The notes under the pieces: model-generated
The model's database searches: none
Seen by the model: the letters and a program-made list of their open reading frames with translations, nothing else
Told to the model about the DNA's origin: nothing
Part shown: positions 23,013 to 30,934 of the stretch, one piece after another
Layout: the number at the start of each line of letters is the position of its first letter
Position numbering within the stretch: the stretch's first letter is position 1
Translations under genes and position numbers: made by a program
IMG/VR virus record: IMGVR_UViG_3300030202_001327
Coordinates: 21,609-52,542 of that record
DNA length: 30,934 bases
Direction: 5' to 3' (one strand)
Source of the DNA: a virus

Positions 23013-25180
23013 TACTTAATTTGTTTTTTAAGTTCTTCTATTTCCTTTTTTAAATCTTTTATAGCTTCAATTAAGTAACCTGTTATATTACCATATGCTA
23101 CAGCTTTATACTCACTATCATTACTTACTAACTCAGGTGCTACTTTTTCTAGTTCTTGAGCTATAACACCACTACCATCTTTTTCATCTTTAGTAAAGCT
23201 TACACCTCTCATTTTGTAAACTTTAGAACCATCCAATGTTTCTATATCAGTTTTTAATCTTTCATCTGAATAAGCTACAACATCTGTAGTTGCAGTTATT
23301 TTACCACCAAAAACAGCGTCACCTGTAGCAGATATTTTTAAATCGTATCTTGAGTCTGTCATATTATATATAACAAATCCTTGACTATCAACACTTATTT
23401 CCCAATCATCATACGAGGCTGGAGTAAATTTTATTTGACCTCCATCATTATCAAGCTCTATATCTCCAGCTACTTTTAATGATGTGCTTGTACTGCCTGG
23501 GTCTAAATAATAACCCGTGCTATCTATGTCAATAAGCTGTTTAGTATAAAAAGTACCACCTTGATGAAACTCATGTGTGTATTGTCCACTGTTACCAGTT
23601 TTTATTTGTAGTCCATCACCACTTCTTTTTAATTTAACATTTGTATCTCCATCATTGCTAGCAAAACATAAATTTGGCTCACTACCACCTTCAGCAGACA
23701 TAGATGTACCAAATATTAATTTATGTTCGTGAGTTGTATTAGTTGATGCCGTACTAGTAGGATTTGTAGTAATATCTATTTCACTAGATAGAGCTTCAAT
23801 AGTAAAATAATAAGTAGCAGCATTAGAAGAACCAGATTTATAAGACATGGTGTATTGACCATTACTATCACTTTCTACTTTTATAACTCCATCAGTGTAA
23901 TTACCACACGATGATGTTATGTTTACATCTTGATGATGATTAACAATAATTTCAGCTGTAAAAGCTCCAACATGACTATTACCATGTGACGTACCTGTAA
24001 CTTTTACTATACTAGCTAACTGACTACTATCAGTTGATACAGAATAAACTCTAACATAAGAGTTGCTAATAGAAGCTGTACATTGTTTTTTACCTTTTGA
24101 TAATACATGACCCGTAGCTTCAATATCTCCACCAGAAACTAATCTTAAACAAGATGCGTTATTAGATCCTAGGTAAAGCTCATCACCTGCGTGAGCAAAT
24201 ATACCTATAGCGTTTGTTCCAGCATTTTGTACAGAAAGTGAACTGTCAGAGTCAGCATGTATATTAATAGTGCCTCCTAAAACAGAACCACTAGCTGGAT
24301 TAACATAATAATTAGTATCATTAGAATCATAGAATACCGGAGCTCTCATATCAACATATCCTTGAATCGCACCACCCCCATGTATTCTCATTCTTGTTGT
24401 AGCAACTGTATTGTTTGCGGCAGCAGTTCCAAATATAATATTAGAGCCACCATTAGGACCCTGTAATCCTATATGTGCGTGTGATTTTCCTGTATCTATA
24501 AAAGCTCCTGAGTTAGGATTTCTTTGGGTGTTAAATTGTAAGTTATTTCCGTCAAAATCTAAAAATCCTGCGTTACCACTTCCTGTACCCAATATCATTT
24601 CTCCACCAGAATTAATTTTCATTTTTTCTGTACCGTTTGTAACAACAAAATAAGTATCAGCAGCAGGAAAACCAAAATAAGTATTAGTATCTCCTACGTG
24701 GTATATGTAATCTGGTATCCATACAGGTGCTCCAAAAGTTGAATTTCGATTAGAATCTATTGTAAGTCCTGTACCACCAGCTGTAACAACTGTAAAATGA
24801 TCATTACTAGGAAAACCAAAATATGTATCAGAACTAGGATCGCCTTTGTGTGAAATATAATCTTCAATTTGAATATTATTCATAACACTATTACTTGCTG
24901 GATTTACATAATAATTTGTGTTATTAGAATCATAATATGTAGCAAATGAAGCTGTATGAGTACCGCCATAAGAGGCTATGTTACCATTAATTGATAAAGG
25001 TTTGCTAAAATAAAAAGTACCTCTATCTGTACTTATATGAAAATAGCTAGTATTACCAGAGCCAAGATTACCACTACCGGTAGATGTCGTAATTTGTAAA
25101 CCATTACCACCATGTGACAAAACTGGGTAATAGTTATGATTACCTGCTGATAACTCTATTTCGTCAAATCTTATTGCCAT
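23012..25180 (-). CDS. Tail fibre/spike with S74 self-cleaving chaperone domain
   Basis: This 722-aa fibre has an N-terminal module (1-90) beginning MAIRFDEIELSAGNHNYYPV. A repetitive beta-rich shaft with three copies of the FYDSNxTNYYVNPAS-type repeat follows, then a beta domain near residues 355-470. The C-terminus (637-722) is a Peptidase_S74 intramolecular chaperone: YSDERLKTDIETLDG (S638, D639, K643), GVIAQELEKVAPELV and a terminal helical coiled coil (AIKDLKKEIEELKKQIK). In this family the domain trimerises the fibre and then cleaves itself at the Ser of the SD motif, leaving the mature shaft. Here the Ser and Lys positions are intact, so self-cleavage before S638 is expected. It follows the 1915-aa fibre by 6 bases and shares repeats with it. 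Confidence 0.88.
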   Translation of the reverse strand: MAIRFDEIELSAGNHNYYPVLSHGGNGLQITTSTGSGNLGSGNTSYFHISTDRGTFYFSKPLSINGNIASYGGTHTASFATYYDSNNTNYYVNPASNSVMNNIQIEDYISHKGDPSSDTYFGFPSNDHFTVVTAGGTGLTIDSNRNSTFGAPVWIPDYIYHVGDTNTYFGFPAADTYFVVTNGTEKMKINSGGEMILGTGSGNAGFLDFDGNNLQFNTQRNPNSGAFIDTGKSHAHIGLQGPNGGSNIIFGTAAANNTVATTRMRIHGGGAIQGYVDMRAPVFYDSNDTNYYVNPASGSVLGGTINIHADSDSSLSVQNAGTNAIGIFAHAGDELYLGSNNASCLRLVSGGDIEATGHVLSKGKKQCTASISNSYVRVYSVSTDSSQLASIVKVTGTSHGNSHVGAFTAEIIVNHHQDVNITSSCGNYTDGVIKVESDSNGQYTMSYKSGSSNAATYYFTIEALSSEIDITTNPTSTASTNTTHEHKLIFGTSMSAEGGSEPNLCFASNDGDTNVKLKRSGDGLQIKTGNSGQYTHEFHQGGTFYTKQLIDIDSTGYYLDPGSTSTSLKVAGDIELDNDGGQIKFTPASYDDWEISVDSQGFVIYNMTDSRYDLKISATGDAVFGGKITATTDVVAYSDERLKTDIETLDGSKVYKMRGVSFTKDEKDGSGVIAQELEKVAPELVSNDSEYKAVAYGNITGYLIEAIKDLKKEIEELKKQIK

Positions 25181-28100
25181 ATCTTTTTATATTAATCTTC
25201 TAAATTTAAATCTCATTATTTTACTTCCTCCATTATCTAAAGCCGCGTTATATGCTATATTATGTTTTACCTGCAGCATTAAATCATGTGAATCTGTACC
25301 TAGAGCTCTTTGCGTTCTAAACTGTACATCACCAGCGTTAGGAGCATGACCAGCTCTATGAACAATTATTTCATCTACATTTGTACTATTAGTAGCAGAT
25401 TCATACCAACTTATTGTTGCAGAGTAGTATTCTCCGTAATGTTGACCACCAACACCATAGTCATTTACATAAACCTGCATAGCGTAAGTTCCCGTTGCTA
25501 AATCAGTCCCATCAATACCAGTATCAGTCCATGTATTTGCAGCCAACTGGAATGTCATTGCAAATTCTTTTACTTGATCAATAGACGTTCCACTTGATAA
25601 TGTTTGTAAACCTTTGTGTTCAAATTTACCATCTTCGTATATTTTAACTTTGTCACCACCGCTAGCACCTATACTAATAAAATCTGTACTACCACTAGCG
25701 CTCTCACATTTGAACTCCCAGTTTTCATTACCACTATGATTTATGCCAAGGAAAATATTACCATCTGTACAGAACTGTTGTATTTTTCCTTTTATATTTA
25801 AAGATGTACCTGTAGCTGATGGATCAACATAATAACCTGTATCATTTAAATCATAGAATATTGGAGCTCTTGCAGAGGTTGATCCATATGTATGGTTAGC
25901 TTCAATTATACCATTACTTTCTAATGTATATGTTCCACTATTGTTAAAGTTTGTTGTAGGATTTTTTGTAAAGTAAGAACCACTTGTAGTTTGGGCTACA
26001 TTCCAATCACCCATGTAATCTATACTATCATTATAATAACAAGCTCCGTGAACTTTAGCGACGTGCACTGTAGCATAACTCCATGATGAGTTTGTTTCAC
26101 CAATAGCAATACATCTTCTTTCGTTAGTACCATCGTTTCTTCTACCAAAATAAATTGGTTTGTCTAAAGCACCTATAACTTGTACGTTTACATTGTACCA
26201 TTGTGTAGTACTAGTATTACTATTACCACCAGTGTTCCAGTTATGACCACCAATTATAAGTTTTGACGCACCTGCTCCAGAATATTCGTATATGTCTATT
26301 TCCATATACATCATATCGTAGTTAGCTAGTGTTCCTGGTAAATCTATTACAATTTGACCTGTTGTGGTGCCTTGACCATCCCATGATGCTTCTTTACCTG
26401 GATATACTATCTTTGGATGTGTGTAGTCACCAAAACCTAAATGACCTACTGTACCTATAGACACACTACCATATGTTCTTACAGCTCTATCGCTACTATA
26501 AAGGTCTGCATAGTAACTAGTATTATCTTTATCATAGAATATTGGTGTTCTAACACTATCATTTACATTTAGATAATGATGTATATTTGTAAAAGCATTA
26601 CTACTTTGTACTGCCCAACTTTGATCAGGAGATAATGTTCCAAAATACCCACTTTCAGCGTAAACAGTACCTGTTGCATTGTTATTACCGTCTTTAAATT
26701 TAATTTGACCGTAGCCAGTATCACCGTATTTATAATCTAAAGTACTATCATTTCCGTTATCAACAAATCTTACATTATCTTGGAAATGTAATTGATTAAC
26801 TTGATCAATATCTTTACCACTCATGTTAATGTGAGCGTTATATAAAAATACTGGGTCTGTTGAATCAGCTACACTTAATCTAGTTGTACCTTCAAACACC
26901 ATAGCGAAAGCATCATTTCCAGTAAATCCAAAGTATGTATGAGTATCACCTTTATGATATATGTAATCGTCTATCTCAATGTCATTCATTGCGCTAGTAC
27001 CTGCTGGATCAACCCAATAGGATGTATTAGCCCAATCATAAAATTTATTTGCTGTAACATCACCTCCATTTGTGTGTAAACCTCTATTACCACCTGTTAG
27101 TATTTCAGCTAATGAAGGCTCGTCACCATTTATTTCATAAAATCCTGGTTTTGCAAATTGTAATTTAGCATTAGCATTGGTAGAGTAGTAATGGAAAAAT
27201 CTAATACCGTTATTCAATGTAGATCCAGCACTACCCATTTTCCAAGCATTGCTTGAATTCATTATTTTTTGGCCGGTATCACATCTGTATATACCTTGTA
27301 AATCGCCACTACCAGTTTTGGCGGTTGTATTATCATCATTATTAGCTTGTATAACACCAATAGATACACACCATACGTCTTGAGGAAAACTACCTAAATT
27401 AGGATAATGAAAATAAGGGTTTGTATTAGAATTACCAGATAAGTCTGTTATTTGATTTGTACCAGCACCAGTACCATGATATACGTTACCAGTTCCCTCG
27501 CTGCTAATTCTTTTTATATAAACTATAGATAAATGAGCTTTGTTTATATCTAAATTGTTAATAGCTTTTACATAACCACCATCATAATCATTATTAGTAT
27601 CACCAGATGTTTCAGCTGCTAAAGTTCTTTCTCCGTGAGGACCATCAACCCATTTAGTTGTTATTTCACTACCACCAAAGTTACCTCCATACCAACCTGT
27701 TTGAGCACCAGTACCGCCTTCAGCCCAAGAAGATGATGTAGCTTTATTTAATCTATATCCTTTTATAGCATCACCAGAGCCATCTGTAACTTCTTTTGAA
27801 AATGATGTATATGTTGAAAAACTTGTTTCAGTATTTGTTAATGTTAGTCTATCAGTACCACCAGTTCTTAGCTTTATACTATCAGTTTCAAAATATAAAT
27901 ATGTATCAGTATCTCCATTATGATATATATAATCATCTATACTTATTTCATTAAGCACACTACCACTTGATGGGTTCACGTAGTAACCTGTGTTATCTGA
28001 ATCGTAGAATAAAGGTGCTTGCATATTGCCTGTTGCTAGAACAGTACCACTACCATAAACTCTAAGTAAGTGGTTATTAGCAAAATGACCTATACTAACA

Positions 28101-30712
28101 AAGTTATCGTCGGATCCATTTGCGTGCCAATAATAACCTAAATAACCAGAATTTTTTGTACTACCTGATTTACCTACTAATATTATTTCACTTTCTCCTT
28201 GAACTAAGTTACCGTTATATACTTCAATACCGTGATTAAATGTTGTGTGGTTTAAGTTGTTAATTCTTAAAGCTGGACTACCACCTGTTCCAGCGCTACT
28301 TATTACTACGTCACCTATAAAAGTTGCTGATTTAGCGCCATTACCACTATTACTGTTACCACCGTTTAATTGAAGTAATATATTACCAGAACTATCTACG
28401 AATTTATGACCTTCATTAGCATGTGCTCCGTACTCATTCCAATAAGCATTAGTTCTTATGTATTTACTTACATCGGAATTATCTGTTGTTTTGAGTATTA
28501 ATTTAGCAGTTGTACCACTTGTTCCACTTTCTAATCTTAAATCACCACCAAATTTTGATGTTCCAGTACCCGCGAATGTTGCGGTACCAGCTGCATTTAA
28601 TGATGTGCTAGCGTTTGATGCGTCTAAATAATAAGCTGTATTATCTTGATCTCTAAATATTTGAGCTGTAACATTATTTACAGTTCTTATGTGACCATCT
28701 CCATATATAGTAACCTTTTCTGTACCACTAACATCATATATTAATGTGTTAGCTGCAATACCCGATGTATTATTGTGAAGTGTAAAACCAGTTGTATCTG
28801 TACCAGCTATGTTGAATTTTAATTTTGCTGTTCTTGTAGATGAAGAACTATCTAATGATCTAATAGTTAACTCACCATTATTAGTACTGGTACCAATTTC
28901 TACATCACCGCTAAACGTTGTATTTCGGTTAGTGTCAAAGGTTGCTACTACATCATTTACTCCTGCACCACCCGCGTATATAACAACGTCATTACTGCTT
29001 GATTTTAAAAACAATGGTTTACCAACAGCATATACCCATGATGCATTCCAATCAGAAGCACCATAATTAGGAGCATGACCTACACGAAGTTCACTGCTAC
29101 CAGATTGACCAATAACATGTTCTACATAAGCACCACCACCCGTATTAGTGTTTCTCCATGTTTGTATAAATCCAGAGTTACCATGATCTACATCAGCACT
29201 GTATTCACCTGCAACCTTAATAGCAAGGCTCGTGTTAGCTGGGTCTATATAGTAAGCAGTATTAGCACGATCGTAGAATATAGGTGCTCTTAAATCACTT
29301 GTTGCGTCAAATGTACCTAAAACAAAACTAGATCCATTACCAGATAGTCTACCAAATTCTACTTTATTATTCTTGTTGTATAAATGTAAAGTACCAGCAC
29401 TAGTACTATCATTATTAATCCATATCTTCCAACTTTCCCAAGCAGAAACCATATGTGTACTAGCACCACCAAACGTAATGTGATCTTCGTTATCTGACCA
29501 TATATTTAATTTTGATCTAAACGTTGTAGAGGTTGCAGTTGTAGCATCTAAACCATAGTCACCTCTTCTGTGTGGAAATATACTAATTGAACCGCCGTCA
29601 CCTATAAGAATATCATCATCGTCATATATACCACTATTACTACTACCATCAGTAAATGTTCCAATTTTTATTTGAGAATTAGCTTCTGGTAAGATTGTTG
29701 TTCCGTAAATATTAACATTACCATTTTGTGATAGTCTAAATATAACGTTACCTGTACCAGTTGTACCATCACCAACCTCAAAATAACTTGTACCGTTATT
29801 GTTGTTACTATCAATATTAAATCTTATGTGGTTATATGAGTTTAATGTAATGCTATCATTAAAAGTACCACCATAACTAGAAGTTAAAGAATGCTCAAAG
29901 GCAGTTCCATATGAATCTGAGTCCCATGTAAGATATAGTCCACCAAATCTATATAATTTAGAATACGAGTTATTTACAGATCTACCGTAAATATGATTAG
30001 TAGTAATTAACTCACCAACGCTTGTAGATCCTGTAAATGTTTTATCTCCTGATATTGTTTGACTTGTATCAGTGGTTACCATATTTGATGGTGCACTAGC
30101 TGAAATTCCTGTTAAATTGCTACCATCTCCGTAAAAATAAGTACCTGTTACAGTACCGGCGAAAGTAGCATTTCCTGCAGCAGTAACTCTAAGTAATTGA
30201 CCTGCAGAATCTACTCTATCTAAATTGAAAGAATTTGTTGATGAATCTATACGGAAACCATAGTGTATTGTACTATCTGTCGGTTGTAAACTTAAAGCAA
30301 CATCACCTGCTGTATTGCTTCTTACTCGTCTTGCTTGAACATCACCATCTGAATTTATTTCAAACCTATGACCCGCTGTTCCACCAGTTGTCGCGTCGTA
30401 AATATAAAATAAATTTTCAGCATTAACATTATTTGTACCATCACCACCAGTACCAAGTCTAAACTCTCTAAGATCTGATTTAAATGCAAGCTCTGCATAA
30501 CTATTAGTAGCAGCTTGCTCGATCATTATTCCTCTATTATCACCGGATGTATTTTTTATATGAACATGATGACTAGCTGTATGTGTTCCACCAACAGATA
30601 GCTTACCTGCAAAAGTTGCAGCGCCAGCCACTTTTAATGAGGTAGCTGTGCCCGCTGGATTTAAAAAGTAATTAGTATCATTTGAATCATAAAAAATTGG
30701 AGCCAAGACATC
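23490..30712 (-). repeat. Repeat family (FYD-x-x-NT-x-YY) across both fibre genes
   Basis: A unit of about 20 residues, consensus [A]PIFYDSNNTxYYVDPAxTS, recurs ten times. Seven copies lie in the giant fibre, near 30655-30705, 29239-29290, 28617-28664, 27959-28020, 27001-27046, 26500-26555 and 25818-25870. Three lie in the S74 fibre, near 24893-24943, 24291-24347 and 23499-23535. A second unit, DDYIYHxGDTxTYFGF, occurs twice in each gene, near 27895-27945, 26930-26980, 24820-24865 and 24670-24720. The units are spaced by different module bodies, so they look like conserved joints between exchangeable segments. The copies differ in codons, so they are old. Coordinates are approximate. Confidence 0.8.
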
Positions 30713-30934
30713 ACCTGTAAAAGTTGCATTACTTTGATCAAATTTTAAAACTGTTGTATCAGGTGTATTATCAGCAGCATCAGATCTTCTTAATTCAAAC
30801 CTACCATAAGCACCTTGTTCACCTATAAACGCCCATGATCTACTAGACGTTTGACCAGACGTGTGAGGCCACACTATAGATCTTACAGAGCTATTAAAAT
30901 GAAGACTTCCTTGTAAAGGATAACCTGAGCCAGC
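25187..30934 (-). CDS. Giant repetitive tail fibre (N-terminus beyond window)
   Basis: The frame stays open from the stop at 25187 to the right edge, so at least 1915 residues are present and the true start lies outside the window. A GTG at 30874 is not a convincing start, because sequence upstream in frame (AGSGYPLQGSLHFNSSVRS) continues in the same style. The protein is a chain of beta-rich modules: typical phage-fibre repeats with KVAGxATFAGxLSVGG, AxGNATFxG and YGDGHIR patterns, seven FYDxxNTxYYxxP copies and two DDYIYHxGDT copies. The last 140 residues form a distinct globular end (ATGTYAMQVYVNDYG, SATISWYESATNSTNV, KIMRFKFRRLI) with no S74 chaperone. It probably binds the host surface. 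The downstream fibre supplies S74 in its own C-terminus only. Confidence 0.85.
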   Translation of the reverse strand, partial: AGSGYPLQGSLHFNSSVRSIVWPHTSGQTSSRSWAFIGEQGAYGRFELRRSDAADNTPDTTVLKFDQSNATFTGDVLAPIFYDSNDTNYFLNPAGTATSLKVAGAATFAGKLSVGGTHTASHHVHIKNTSGDNRGIMIEQAATNSYAELAFKSDLREFRLGTGGDGTNNVNAENLFYIYDATTGGTAGHRFEINSDGDVQARRVRSNTAGDVALSLQPTDSTIHYGFRIDSSTNSFNLDRVDSAGQLLRVTAAGNATFAGTVTGTYFYGDGSNLTGISASAPSNMVTTDTSQTISGDKTFTGSTSVGELITTNHIYGRSVNNSYSKLYRFGGLYLTWDSDSYGTAFEHSLTSSYGGTFNDSITLNSYNHIRFNIDSNNNNGTSYFEVGDGTTGTGNVIFRLSQNGNVNIYGTTILPEANSQIKIGTFTDGSSNSGIYDDDDILIGDGGSISIFPHRRGDYGLDATTATSTTFRSKLNIWSDNEDHITFGGASTHMVSAWESWKIWINNDSTSAGTLHLYNKNNKVEFGRLSGNGSSFVLGTFDATSDLRAPIFYDRANTAYYIDPANTSLAIKVAGEYSADVDHGNSGFIQTWRNTNTGGGAYVEHVIGQSGSSELRVGHAPNYGASDWNASWVYAVGKPLFLKSSSNDVVIYAGGAGVNDVVATFDTNRNTTFSGDVEIGTSTNNGELTIRSLDSSSSTRTAKLKFNIAGTDTTGFTLHNNTSGIAANTLIYDVSGTEKVTIYGDGHIRTVNNVTAQIFRDQDNTAYYLDASNASTSLNAAGTATFAGTGTSKFGGDLRLESGTSGTTAKLILKTTDNSDVSKYIRTNAYWNEYGAHANEGHKFVDSSGNILLQLNGGNSNSGNGAKSATFIGDVVISSAGTGGSPALRINNLNHTTFNHGIEVYNGNLVQGESEIILVGKSGSTKNSGYLGYYWHANGSDDNFVSIGHFANNHLLRVYGSGTVLATGNMQAPLFYDSDNTGYYVNPSSGSVLNEISIDDYIYHNGDTDTYLYFETDSIKLRTGGTDRLTLTNTETSFSTYTSFSKEVTDGSGDAIKGYRLNKATSSSWAEGGTGAQTGWYGGNFGGSEITTKWVDGPHGERTLAAETSGDTNNDYDGGYVKAINNLDINKAHLSIVYIKRISSEGTGNVYHGTGAGTNQITDLSGNSNTNPYFHYPNLGSFPQDVWCVSIGVIQANNDDNTTAKTGSGDLQGIYRCDTGQKIMNSSNAWKMGSAGSTLNNGIRFFHYYSTNANAKLQFAKPGFYEINGDEPSLAEILTGGNRGLHTNGGDVTANKFYDWANTSYWVDPAGTSAMNDIEIDDYIYHKGDTHTYFGFTGNDAFAMVFEGTTRLSVADSTDPVFLYNAHINMSGKDIDQVNQLHFQDNVRFVDNGNDSTLDYKYGDTGYGQIKFKDGNNNATGTVYAESGYFGTLSPDQSWAVQSSNAFTNIHHYLNVNDSVRTPIFYDKDNTSYYADLYSSDRAVRTYGSVSIGTVGHLGFGDYTHPKIVYPGKEASWDGQGTTTGQIVIDLPGTLANYDMMYMEIDIYEYSGAGASKLIIGGHNWNTGGNSNTSTTQWYNVNVQVIGALDKPIYFGRRNDGTNERRCIAIGETNSSWSYATVHVAKVHGACYYNDSIDYMGDWNVAQTTSGSYFTKNPTTNFNNSGTYTLESNGIIEANHTYGSTSARAPIFYDLNDTGYYVDPSATGTSLNIKGKIQQFCTDGNIFLGINHSGNENWEFKCESASGSTDFISIGASGGDKVKIYEDGKFEHKGLQTLSSGTSIDQVKEFAMTFQLAANTWTDTGIDGTDLATGTYAMQVYVNDYGVGGQHYGEYYSATISWYESATNSTNVDEIIVHRAGHAPNAGDVQFRTQRALGTDSHDLMLQVKHNIAYNAALDNGGSKIMRFKFRRLI

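Noticed and set aside
30872-30874. GTG as the start of the giant fibre gene
   Set aside because: The frame continues upstream without a stop to the window edge and keeps fibre-like composition, so the GTG is probably an internal Val codon.
1-30934. CRISPR array, tRNA genes, integrase or insertion sequences
   Set aside because: No regularly spaced direct repeats, cloverleaf-like sequences, recombinase motifs or terminal inverted repeats were seen; the only tandem repeat is the 15-base coding repeat.

Overview
The window is a stretch of a tailed-phage genome, from an AT-rich, densely packed, lytic-type virion-structure region. Every credible gene lies on the minus strand, so transcription runs from high to low coordinates, and no gap between genes exceeds about 80 bases. 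Start codons are preceded by A/T-rich leaders with no Shine-Dalgarno sequence, which is characteristic of Bacteroidetes and their phages. One fibre-region protein carries an FN3-like domain of the type common in Bacteroidetes surface proteins. Together these suggest a marine flavobacterial (Bacteroidetes) host. The set of large terminase (739 aa), portal (809 aa), scaffold, major capsid protein (493 aa), two ring/collar proteins and a 1498-aa muzzle-like protein, with no tail tape measure or sheath gene, fits a podovirus related to the crAss-like phages (Crassvirales) or a neighbouring marine lineage. This placement comes from recognising protein patterns and was not checked by a database search.

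Layout in the direction of transcription. (1) 30934-21805: fibre module. It holds a very long tail-fibre gene cut by the right edge, a second fibre gene ending in an S74-type intramolecular chaperone, and two small surface/adaptor proteins, one Cys-rich and one FN3-like. (2) 21800-19435: a block of small genes. It holds a SAM methyltransferase resembling guanidinoacetate/arginine N-methyltransferases, a protein with a long acidic tail, a coiled-coil protein, a 73-aa protein, a GroES-like protein and a 91-aa candidate small terminase. (3) 19435-12061: packaging and capsid genes (terL, portal, scaffold, major capsid), closed by a strong UUCG-loop terminator. (4) 11981-5017: head-completion, ring and muzzle proteins. 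(5) 5015-1: a virion protein with cadherin-like domains, small conserved proteins, and the first genes of an internal/cargo (DNA-ejection) protein cluster that runs off the left edge.

The genes work together as a virion assembly line. Terminase and portal package DNA into a scaffolded HK97-type capsid, ring and muzzle proteins complete the short tail, fibre and Ig/cadherin-like proteins handle attachment, and the Ala/Gln-rich internal proteins probably enter the cell with the DNA. Several neighbouring genes overlap by one base (TAATG) or by tens of bases, suggesting translational coupling in place of ribosome binding sites. No replication, lysis, integration, tRNA, CRISPR or insertion-sequence genes are visible here.
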